Source: a bacterium
Lineage (GTDB): Bacteria > JAMCPX01
Assembly: GCA_021800575.1 (NCBI GenBank)
Contig: JAJYYW010000055.1
Span: 1-7,687, forward strand
Length of the DNA stretch: 7,687 nt
Direction: 5' to 3'
A model generated the notes under the pieces. It had not been told where the DNA came from, ran no database searches, and saw nothing but the letters and a program-made list of their open reading frames with translations. This document shows, in pieces, positions 1-5,169 of this stretch. Each line of letters begins with the position of its first letter. Position 1 is the first letter of the stretch. The translations under genes were made by a program, and so were the position numbers.

Positions 1-1
1 G

Positions 2-61
2 CGGGGACCTGCGGGCGTGGTCCTGCCGCAATTGCTCGAGTATGTTAAAGACATGATGTAA
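2..61 (+). CDS. C-terminal tail of an unidentified protein (partial, cut by window edge)
   Basis: An open frame enters from the left edge and ends in TAA. It encodes about 19 residues ending LPQLLEYVKDMM. The tail is helical and amphipathic, too short to name a family. Support for it being real comes from layout: the stop is followed after 9 nt by a strong GAGGAGG ribosome-binding site for the next gene, which is the usual spacing inside an operon. The two other forward frames lack this fit. No function is proposed. Confidence 0.4.
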   Translation, partial: RGPAGVVLPQLLEYVKDMM

Positions 62-85
62 GAAACGAACGAGGAGGAGAATACC

Positions 86-520
86 GTGGCACCATTAACA
101 CCCAAACAAAACCAGTACAGGATACTAATGATCCTGCTGTTTTGGACGTTCCTCATTGTGGGAGCGATGTTCTATAGTATCCCCAATCCCATCATCGACG
201 TCTTCAATTTCGTGTCCGCGAAGATCGGTTACTTCCAGCCGCTCCCGCAGAACATCGAGAAGTTTTACCTCGATCTCGCGGTGGCGTACATGTCGTGCGT
301 CGCTGCGGTCGCATACCTGATCAGCAGGGATGTCCTGAAAAACAGCAACCTCACGCCGGTCCTGATTGTGGGGAAGACCACGTCGTCCCTCATCTCCCTG
401 CTCAGCTTTTTTTTGTACCAGCGGGCGCTCCTGTACCTCTCGAACTTCGTGATCGACGGGAGCATCGTTCTGATCGTCCTCGCCTTTTACCTGCCGGTCA
501 AAAAAGAGCTGCGGGCCTGA
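86..520 (+). CDS. Small integral membrane protein, four predicted helices, unknown function
   Basis: This encodes a 144-residue hydrophobic protein that I do not recognise. Four likely membrane segments can be read at about residues 12-30, 62-80, 90-118 (with polar interruptions) and 121-137. Positive charges follow the last segment (KK and R near the C-terminus). The loop between helices 1 and 2 (about 33-60) is the largest soluble part. No signal peptide cleavage site, metal-binding motif or enzyme signature is visible. The start is GTG at 86, chosen because a strong GAGGAGG site at 71-77 sits 8 nt upstream. The gene probably shares a transcript with the upstream fragment and with the acylphosphatase gene that starts 32 nt after its stop. 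It could be a subunit or accessory protein of whatever the truncated upstream gene encodes. Confidence 0.75.
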   Translation: MAPLTPKQNQYRILMILLFWTFLIVGAMFYSIPNPIIDVFNFVSAKIGYFQPLPQNIEKFYLDLAVAYMSCVAAVAYLISRDVLKNSNLTPVLIVGKTTSSLISLLSFFLYQRALLYLSNFVIDGSIVLIVLAFYLPVKKELRA

Positions 521-552
521 ATCCCGGGTACAGACCACCGCAGGGGTCCGGC

Positions 553-834
553 ATGCAGACGCACAGACACGCGCACCTTACCATCACCGGCCGTGTTCAG
601 GGGGTTTGGTTCAGGGCAGGCACCAAGGAAACGGCCGACAGCCTCGGTATCAAAGGATGGGTCAGGAACATGCCCGACGGCTCCGTTGAGGTCGATGCCA
701 TAGGAGCGATGGACGCCATGGGACAGTTCATCCAGTGGTGTTACCAGGGGCCGCCCGGCGCCAAGGTGAAGAGCATCGATATCGAGGAGCTCGAACCTGC
801 AGACGATCCGCAGGGGTTCAGAATCCTGCGATGA
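553..834 (+). CDS. acyP: Acylphosphatase
   Basis: This encodes a 93-residue protein, the usual length for acylphosphatases, which hydrolyse the carboxyl-phosphate bond of acyl phosphates such as acetyl phosphate or 1,3-bisphosphoglycerate in the cytosol. The family signature is complete: GRVQGVWFR at residues 13-21 forms the phosphate-binding loop and supplies the catalytic Arg21, and GWVRNMPDGSVEV at 35-47 supplies the catalytic Asn39. The C-terminal FRIL matches the last strand of the ferredoxin-like alpha/beta fold. The ATG at 553 is preceded by AGGGG with 6 nt spacing. The frame stays open far upstream, but that stretch overlaps the membrane protein gene and does not resemble the family. 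The gene lies 32 nt after the membrane protein and is probably co-transcribed with it. The physiological substrate of bacterial acylphosphatases is generally uncertain. Confidence 0.95.
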   Translation: MQTHRHAHLTITGRVQGVWFRAGTKETADSLGIKGWVRNMPDGSVEVDAIGAMDAMGQFIQWCYQGPPGAKVKSIDIEELEPADDPQGFRILR

Positions 835-844
835 TAGTATGAAA

Positions 845-920
845 TGGGGTGGGTGAAGGGGTTCGAACCCTCAGCCCTTGGAGCCACAGTCCAATGCTCT
901 ACCATTGAGCTACACCCACC
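845..920 (-). tRNA. tRNA-His (anticodon GUG), CCA encoded
   Basis: Read on the minus strand, this 76-nt segment folds into a complete cloverleaf. The acceptor stem GUGGGUG pairs with CACCCAC, with an extra 5' G (G-1) opposite C73, the identity element specific to tRNA-His. The D arm contains AGCUCAAUGGUAGAGC. The anticodon stem UUGGA/UCCAA encloses the loop CUGUGGC with anticodon GUG, reading CAC/CAU. The T arm is GAGGG-UUCGAAC-CCCUU. The CCA end is encoded (845-847). The gene is convergent with acyP, its 3' end only 10 bp from the acyP stop. No obvious U-tract terminator follows it on the minus strand. A strong candidate promoter lies upstream at 1056-1083. Confidence 0.98.
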
Positions 921-975
921 ATACGAGAAAAGAACGGCCGCATCCGAACGTTGCCGACCTGCACCGTGTACCACA

Positions 976-1004
976 CTTGTGTGCTATGCTGAGCAGGATG
1001 TCAA
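976..1004 (-). promoter_or_regulatory. Second, weaker promoter candidate for tRNA-His
   Basis: On the minus strand a perfect -35 (TTGACA, 999-1004) is followed after 17 nt by a poor -10 (CACAAG, 976-981; 3 of 6 matches). It would start transcription about 50 nt before the tRNA. The -10 lies within a CACAC-TT-GTGTG inverted repeat (972-983). It is weaker than the site at 1056-1083 and may be chance. Confidence 0.25.
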
Positions 1005-1055
1005 ATGTTTCCATTACTGACAACAGCCCGGCATTCGTCCCTGACCGTGAATCTT

Positions 1056-1083
1056 ATTATAACCAAACTTCAGCCAAGGTCAA
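1056..1083 (-). promoter_or_regulatory. Near-consensus sigma-70 promoter directed at tRNA-His
   Basis: On the minus strand, TTGACC (-35, 1078-1083; 5 of 6 matches) and a perfect TATAAT (-10, 1056-1061) are separated by 16 nt. Transcription would begin near 1049 and run into the tRNA-His gene, giving a leader of about 130 nt that RNase P would remove. No open frame with a ribosome-binding site is evident in that leader. This is the best promoter match I saw in the window, as expected for a stable RNA gene. It could instead drive a short RNA encoded between 1049 and 921. Confidence 0.6.
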
Positions 1084-1181
1084 CACCCGGTGCTCTTTTT
1101 TTGCGGCACATCCTGGTCCCCTGTAACGGACATCCCATACAGGGAGGAATGGAAAAGTCCTTCGATAAAGGGCACGGTGCC

Positions 1182-1245
1182 GCATCCCGTGATTCACTGC
1201 TCCTGCCCCGCCGTGATGCCGTGTTCCTGAACCGCTTCGGGATGC
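1182..1245. repeat. Inverted repeat spanning 64 bp in non-coding DNA
   Basis: The arms GCATCCCG (1182-1189) and CGGGATGC (1238-1245) are exact reverse complements, separated by 48 nt. GGT (1177-1179) and ACC (1250-1252) could add an outer pairing after an internal loop. The intervening sequence has further short GTGATG/CCGTG repeats. It could be a structured RNA, the remains of a small repeat element, or chance in GC-rich DNA. No T-tract follows, so it is not a typical terminator. Confidence 0.25.
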
Positions 1246-1280
1246 TTGTACCTTCCACATCTTTTTTCATCGTATCTTAA

Positions 1281-1286
1281 TATAAT
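1281..1286 (+). promoter_or_regulatory. Possible -10 element for the SDR gene
   Basis: A perfect TATAAT lies in the only AT-rich patch upstream of the SDR gene, followed by a leader of about 105 nt. No good -35 is found at 16-18 nt (CATCTT at 1258-1263 is poor), so the promoter may be activator-dependent or may use another sigma factor. An isolated AGGAGGG at about 1301-1307 lies in the leader, but no suitable start codon follows it. Confidence 0.3.
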
Positions 1287-1399
1287 CATTACAAGAAAAA
1301 AGGAGGGAACTAAAAACCTGTATCTTGAGTGTATCTTTTGGATCTTTATGACGGTAGAAGATTCGGCAAAGTGTGATATACCCTTAACAGGAGGCAATG

Positions 1400-2254
1400 A
1401 TGGAGATAGGGAAGGGTACCAAGGTGTTTATTACAGGTGCTGCGAGCGGCATTGGCAGGTCGACGGCCCTTGCAGCTGCCGGCTTCGGTGCGCGGCTTTT
1501 TCTGACGGACATCAACAAGGAAGGGCTCGACCGAACCGCTGCACTGATTTCCGGGAAACCGGGAGAGGTCTGCATGGCGCGCGCCATGGATATTTCCCGG
1601 GAAGACCAGGTCCGCCAGTTTGCACTGGACATCCACGCCGGCTACGGGTCCATGGATATCGTGATGAATATAGCAGGGATCGCGCTGTTTGCGCAGATCG
1701 AGGACATGACGCACGACTCCTGGGAAAAAATCATCAACGTCAATCTCTGGGGACCGATCCACGTCCTGCAAAACTTCGTACCAGCGATGATTCGCGCGGA
1801 CAGGGGCGGGCATATCGTCAACGTAGCTTCTGTCGCAGGGTTGATGGGAGCGCCGTGGCACGCGGCGTACAGTGCATCGAAGGCAGGGCTGATCGGCATG
1901 TCTGAGGCGCTTTATTTCGACCTCAGACCGCATAGGATCGGTGTCACCGTGGTCTGCCCCGGCGGGGTGGATACACCTTTACAGGAAACCGTGGAGATCC
2001 TCGGGGCAGATAAAGGCGGCAAACGGTTGGGCGAATTAAAAAAGTTTTTCGGCAGGCATGCCATCTCGCCGGACGCCGTGGCGCAGCAGATCCTGGCGGC
2101 CCTGAAAAAGAAAAAATTTCTTGTCATAACGTCAGCGGATGTCCGGTTCGGATATTTCTTCAAGCACCACGCCCCGCCCTTGTACCGCGTTATCATGTTC
2201 AGGATAGCCGGACTGTTGAATTCTTTAAAAAAAGCGGACAATGATTCGGTATGA
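1400..2254 (+). CDS. Short-chain dehydrogenase/reductase (classical SDR), substrate unknown
   Basis: This encodes a 284-residue NAD(P)-dependent oxidoreductase of the classical SDR family. Visible motifs are the Rossmann TGAASGIG (residues 12-19), Asp37 at the end of the second strand (usually favouring NAD over NADP), NIAG (90-93), Asn115, the catalytic Ser144 and the YSASK motif with Tyr157 and Lys161, then PGGVDTP (187-193). After the core, about 35 C-terminal residues are hydrophobic and basic (FGYFFKHH to LNSLKK), suggesting membrane association. From memory, the DIH..GSMDIVMNIAG segment and this tail resemble an SDR group common in actinobacteria (PRK07832-like), so lipid or steroid-like substrates are possible, but the substrate cannot be read. 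Two ATGs are adjacent at 1397 and 1400. AGGAGG at 1389-1394 leaves 2 nt before the first and 5 nt before the second, so I prefer 1400. The gene appears monocistronic and converges on lhgO. Confidence 0.9.
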   Translation: MEIGKGTKVFITGAASGIGRSTALAAAGFGARLFLTDINKEGLDRTAALISGKPGEVCMARAMDISREDQVRQFALDIHAGYGSMDIVMNIAGIALFAQIEDMTHDSWEKIINVNLWGPIHVLQNFVPAMIRADRGGHIVNVASVAGLMGAPWHAAYSASKAGLIGMSEALYFDLRPHRIGVTVVCPGGVDTPLQETVEILGADKGGKRLGELKKFFGRHAISPDAVAQQILAALKKKKFLVITSADVRFGYFFKHHAPPLYRVIMFRIAGLLNSLKKADNDSV

Positions 2255-2324
2255 GGCCGAAACAGGGGGCCTGGTTCGTACGAGTCAGGAGAGGAGTTTG
2301 ATCGGTCTTTTCCACGTGTTCTTC

Positions 2325-3533
2325 TCACGACGCGGAAGAGACCATCCGTGCGGCGACGGAGCGTGCGAAGGCCAGAGATGAGGTGAATGCCGGGGACACG
2401 GCGTTGAGCACGTGCAGGGAGCCGCCGTCGTTTATCACGACGAAATCCATCTCGAGCCTGCCGGTGGTGCGGTTGACCAGCTGTGCGCGTATCCCGGTCT
2501 TGTCCGCGCGTTGTATATCGCGGCGCTCAAGTCCCCGCAGGAGCCTGCTTGATTTTCTAAACACGAATCCGGTGCTGTACTTCTTGATCTCCTCTGCCGC
2601 GGAATACCTGAAGACAGGGTCGTGGAGAAACATCAGTCCTTCGCGCCAGAGGATGCGCGGCGTCTCTGCATCCCATCCGTCGAACAGCCGGTAATTCTCC
2701 CTGCCGAATGCCGGGATCGCTGTGGGGCCTATGAAGACCTCGTCGTCAGCCGTGTGGGTGAAGTGCACGCCGAGAAACGGGTTCCTCAGGTCAGGAACAG
2801 GATAGATGTTGCCTCTGACGAGAAACCGTTTATCCCTGATGAGTTTTTGATACGTACCCTTGAACGGTAGGATCGTGTACTGCTGTGCAACCCCGAACTG
2901 GTGGGCTATCCGGTCCGCATATGCCCCGGCTGCATTGACGAGTCTTTGAAAGCGTACCGGTCCTGCCGATGTGAGCGCAGTGGTGCTGTTGACCAAGCGG
3001 AGAAACTGCGTCGTGTACGATATCCCGGCCTTGCGGGAGCTGGCGAGGTCATGGGCGAGGGCGTTCAATATCTCCAGGGGTTTAAACACCGCTGTCTCCG
3101 GCGAGTACAGCGCCTTTTCAAAGGTCAGCGCGTACGGCTCGATGTTTGAGAGCTCGTTGACATCGATGATGGAAGACGTGGCGCCGCTGGCATCGGCGCG
3201 TTGTTTCAGCTCATACAGGCCCGGCACCTCGCTCTCATCCCGGGCGACGATGACCTTGCCGGTCTGTCCGATGGTCAATCCCTTTTCACGGCAGTACGCC
3301 TTCATCAGCCGGTTGCCTTCGATACAGAACTTCGCCTTCAGCGTGTCCGGCGTGTAATAAATGCCTGCGTGCAGGACCCCGCTGTTCCGGCCGCTTGCAT
3401 GGAACCCCAGCCCTGCTTCTTTTTCGATGATCAGAATGTCCTGTGCACCATGCTGAAGGAGTTCCCGTGCGATGGCAAGACCCGTAATCCCTGCTCCGAC
3501 GATAAGAACCTCGCATGCATCCTGGCGTGTCAT
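2325..3533 (-). CDS. lhgO: L-2-hydroxyglutarate oxidase/dehydrogenase-type FAD enzyme
   Basis: This encodes a 402-residue flavoprotein of the DAO superfamily, most like LhgO/L2HGDH, which oxidises L-2-hydroxyglutarate to 2-oxoglutarate and passes electrons to the quinone pool or oxygen. The FAD-binding VGAGITG is at residues 12-18, with Glu37 ending the second strand. The family signature HASGRNSGVLHAGIYY occupies 45-60. NAAGAYAD (200-207), YPVPDLRNPFLGVHFT (244-259) and the C-terminal HVLNAVSPAFTSSLA (374-388) also match LhgO. Length is close to the usual 400-420. The ATG at 3533 is the only possible upstream start, because an in-frame TAA lies just four codons earlier. No Shine-Dalgarno sequence precedes it, and the mRNA may be leaderless. 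The gene is convergent with the SDR gene and divergent from the glycoside hydrolase gene. A related role on another 2-hydroxy acid cannot be excluded. Confidence 0.9.
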   Translation of the reverse strand: MTRQDACEVLIVGAGITGLAIARELLQHGAQDILIIEKEAGLGFHASGRNSGVLHAGIYYTPDTLKAKFCIEGNRLMKAYCREKGLTIGQTGKVIVARDESEVPGLYELKQRADASGATSSIIDVNELSNIEPYALTFEKALYSPETAVFKPLEILNALAHDLASSRKAGISYTTQFLRLVNSTTALTSAGPVRFQRLVNAAGAYADRIAHQFGVAQQYTILPFKGTYQKLIRDKRFLVRGNIYPVPDLRNPFLGVHFTHTADDEVFIGPTAIPAFGRENYRLFDGWDAETPRILWREGLMFLHDPVFRYSAAEEIKKYSTGFVFRKSSRLLRGLERRDIQRADKTGIRAQLVNRTTGRLEMDFVVINDGGSLHVLNAVSPAFTSSLAFARSVAARMVSSAS

Positions 3534-3539
3534 AAACGG

Positions 3540-3568
3540 AGGTTACCACGGGGCAGGCGCAGGAACAA
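3540..3568 (-). promoter_or_regulatory. Candidate lhgO promoter
   Basis: On the minus strand TTGTTC (-35, 3563-3568) and TAACCT (-10, 3540-3545) are 17 nt apart. Each matches consensus at only three positions. The -10 ends 6 nt before the lhgO ATG, so the message would start at or next to the start codon, which would explain the missing ribosome-binding site. The -35 lies inside the left arm of the inverted repeat at 3563-3594. Confidence 0.35.
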
Positions 3569-3594
3569 TGAGTTTGGCAGAGGATGCATTGTTC
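3563..3594. promoter_or_regulatory. Perfect 8-bp inverted repeat, candidate operator between lhgO and the glycoside hydrolase gene
   Basis: GAACAATG (3563-3570) and its exact reverse complement CATTGTTC (3587-3594) flank a 16-nt spacer. Arm centres are 24 bp apart, a little over two helical turns, which suits a dimeric regulator. The left arm coincides with the proposed lhgO -35. The repeat sits in the 156-bp region shared by two divergent genes, about 100 bp from the glycoside hydrolase start. No regulator gene is adjacent, so the binding protein is unknown. Confidence 0.45.
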
Positions 3595-3651
3595 ACGGCA
3601 GGTTATCCGATACCTCCCAGATGGCGTGAAAGCCGGGTGTGTCCGGAGAGG

Positions 3652-3680
3652 TTTACTTTTTTCTCGCGCTCTGACATACT
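3652..3680 (+). promoter_or_regulatory. Candidate promoter of the glycoside hydrolase lipoprotein gene
   Basis: TTTACT (-35, 3652-3657) and CATACT (-10, 3675-3680) are separated by 17 nt, each with four of six consensus bases. Transcription would start at about 3687, within a few bases of the ATG at 3690, implying a nearly leaderless message. No Shine-Dalgarno sequence exists upstream of this ATG, which agrees with that reading. Confidence 0.4.
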
Positions 3681-3689
3681 GATACTGCT

Positions 3690-5042
3690 ATGAAGGTGCC
3701 TACGGTTATGGCTTTCGCCCTGTTTGCGTTCGTTGCCGGATGTTCTCCGGCGTCGCAGAGCGGCACTGCGGCAGCGCCCCTGCCGTTCTCCCGGCTCCTT
3801 GGCATATCGACGCACCTCGACATGTGCAAGAACCCCCTCGATGCTGCCGGCATGTCAGCGTGTACGTACCAGCTCCAGCAATTGAAGGCAGCCGGTGTCA
3901 TCCACGTCCGTACGGACTTTACGATGTCTGAGATAGAACCGCAGCCGGGCGTGTTTGATTTTACCGGCTACGACAGCCTCGTCAATGCCGTTACCGGCAG
4001 CGGGTTGCAGCTCACCGCCATTCTCGACTGCTCGTCGTCCTCGGCCCAGAACGCGTGCTCACCGCCGGACACACCCACTGCTGTTGCAGACTTCACGGAC
4101 TTTGCGTACCAGGTTGCGCTGCATTACAAGGGAAAGATCCAGCGGTACGAGATATGGAACGAAGAGAACACCGCACAGTTTTGGCCTCCGGCCGCGGACC
4201 CGCAGGCATACGGTGCCCTGCTGCAGGCCGTCTACCCTGCTATCAAGGCAGCTGACCCGGATGCGCAGGTCGGCTTCGGCGGTGTGCTCATGAGATCGTT
4301 TTTCCCGTCCGATCCCGCGGGTGATGCATTCATTAACCAGGTTCTGACGCTGTATCCCGGACTTGCCAAATCCATGGATGCGGTCGCCTTTCATCCGTAC
4401 ATGAACTACCCGCCGTCGGTCGGGCCCGATGACAGTTCCCCCTCCCAGCTCTCGTTCGACCAGATGTGCGACAACGTCAAGGCTGTCCTCGGCGAGCACG
4501 GACTTACAAAACCACTCTGGATCACCGAGGTCGGCTGGCCGACGTATACACCGGTTGATGAATCCATGCAGGCGCGGTGGCTGGTCCGTATGTATATGGA
4601 GGGGATGGAGCAGGGCATCAACAGTATCTACTGGTACGACTTTATCGACGGCACGGGATGTTCGGCGCCTGTTCAGGAGTGTTACTTCGGGCTGTTCAAC
4701 TATATAACATCCCCGTCAATGGCAACGCCGCCGGTCCCCAAGCAGGCGTTTGTTGCTCTGCAGACCATGCACACCCTGCTCGACGGCTCCTGGTTCAACC
4801 GCGATGTCGCCGGACAATTCGGTCTGAGTGGTGCGCGTGCCCTGTATTTTACCTCGGGCACCGGTGCAACGAAACTATGGGTACTGTTCAACGAGCACGG
4901 TGTTTTACCGCAGACAGCGCTCCTGCCGTTTACCGGCCTCACCTTCTCCACCATCTCGGGCACCACCTTTTCACCGCCGGCATCAGGATCCGGATATTCG
5001 GTAACGGTCACCACGACCCCGGTGTACGCGATCCACGACTGA
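3690..5042 (+). CDS. Secreted lipoprotein glycoside hydrolase, clan GH-A (GH39-like) TIM barrel
   Basis: This encodes 450 residues. The N-terminus is a lipoprotein signal peptide with lipobox VAGC (15-18). Cys18 would be lipidated, and Ser at +2 suggests outer-membrane sorting in a Gram-negative cell. The body (about 35-370) reads as a (beta/alpha)8 glycosidase of clan GH-A. Glu158 in YEIWNEEN is the likely acid/base, His235 lies in FHPYM, and Glu280 in WITEVGWPT is the likely nucleophile, pointing to a retaining enzyme. About 80 further residues (370-450) look like a small beta domain. Seven cysteines besides Cys18 (46, 58, 114, 123, 260, 324, 331) include three close pairs, consistent with disulfides in an oxidising compartment. 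The best family guess is GH39-like, as in PslG; GH5 or GH128 remain possible and the substrate is unknown. The lipobox fixes the start although no ribosome-binding site is present. No polysaccharide synthesis or uptake genes adjoin it. Confidence 0.85.
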   Translation: MKVPTVMAFALFAFVAGCSPASQSGTAAAPLPFSRLLGISTHLDMCKNPLDAAGMSACTYQLQQLKAAGVIHVRTDFTMSEIEPQPGVFDFTGYDSLVNAVTGSGLQLTAILDCSSSSAQNACSPPDTPTAVADFTDFAYQVALHYKGKIQRYEIWNEENTAQFWPPAADPQAYGALLQAVYPAIKAADPDAQVGFGGVLMRSFFPSDPAGDAFINQVLTLYPGLAKSMDAVAFHPYMNYPPSVGPDDSSPSQLSFDQMCDNVKAVLGEHGLTKPLWITEVGWPTYTPVDESMQARWLVRMYMEGMEQGINSIYWYDFIDGTGCSAPVQECYFGLFNYITSPSMATPPVPKQAFVALQTMHTLLDGSWFNRDVAGQFGLSGARALYFTSGTGATKLWVLFNEHGVLPQTALLPFTGLTFSTISGTTFSPPASGSGYSVTVTTTPVYAIHD

Positions 5043-5074
5043 GCGCCTCCGAGCGGTGCAGGAGCGCGTGTTTC
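5043..5074 (+). terminator. Possible weak terminator after the glycoside hydrolase gene
   Basis: Directly after the stop codon, GCG-C-CTCC (5043-5050) pairs with GGAGCGC (5061-5067), giving seven mostly G-C pairs with one bulged C and a 10-nt loop. The sequence then runs GTGTTTC, a very short T tract. Its position between this stop and the proposed fabI promoter supports a terminator role, but the tail is poor. Confidence 0.35.
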
Positions 5075-5077
5075 AGG

Positions 5078-5105
5078 TTGACAGCGCCATGGTTATCACG
5101 ATAGG
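5078..5105 (+). promoter_or_regulatory. Candidate fabI promoter
   Basis: A perfect TTGACA -35 (5078-5083) is followed after 16 nt by GATAGG (5100-5105), a -10 with three consensus bases. TAGGAA (5102-5107) at 18 nt is an alternative. Initiation would fall near 5112, about 58 nt before the fabI start and right at the base of the leader hairpin. The weak -10 makes this tentative. Confidence 0.35.
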
Positions 5106-5112
5106 AACAAAA

Positions 5113-5140
5113 ATACCCCGCGTGTTCCTGATGCGGGTAT
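5113..5140 (+). promoter_or_regulatory. Leader hairpin upstream of fabI
   Basis: The segment from ATACC-CCGCGT to ATGCGGGTAT forms a ten-pair stem (one G-U, one bulged C) closing a 7-nt loop, GTTCCTG. No T tract follows, so it is not a terminator. It lies 29 nt before the fabI ATG and leaves the ribosome-binding site free. It would be the 5' end of the message if the promoter at 5078-5105 is right, so a stabilising role or a protein or RNA control site are both possible. Confidence 0.45.
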
Positions 5141-5169
5141 GCAGAAATCCACAGGAAGAGAGGTTACCC

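Larger units (their letters stand above)
921..1399. other. Non-coding interval between tRNA-His and the SDR gene
   Basis: This stretch of about 480 bp has no convincing gene. Open frames across it on both strands lack a ribosome-binding site and resemble no family. It holds the tRNA-His promoter region at its left (minus strand). The middle part, about 1110-1250, is GC-rich and contains an 8-bp inverted repeat (GCATCCCG at 1182-1189 and CGGGATGC at 1238-1245) and a 6-bp one (CCCTGT at 1119-1124 and ACAGGG at 1139-1144). The right part, about 1260-1345, is AT-rich with a perfect TATAAT and probably carries the SDR promoter and leader. Confidence 0.6.

Noticed and set aside
295..552. Upstream extension of the acylphosphatase frame
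   Set aside because: The extension overlaps the membrane protein gene in another frame, has no family similarity, and the ATG at 553 has its own ribosome-binding site and gives the normal family length.
1246..1933. Long open frames on both strands overlapping the start of the SDR gene
   Set aside because: They are rich in Arg, Gly and Cys, lack ribosome-binding sites and overlap a protein with intact SDR motifs, so they are shadow frames.
2254..2272. AGGCC...GGCCT inverted repeat between the convergent SDR and lhgO genes, as a terminator
   Set aside because: The stem is only 5 bp with a 9-nt loop, and no T tract follows on either strand, so a terminator call is not supported.
5056..5169. 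Thirty-eight extra N-terminal codons on the fabI frame
   Set aside because: FabI proteins begin at the conserved segment starting at 5170, which has a well-spaced GAGAGG. The extension covers the promoter and hairpin region and looks non-coding.
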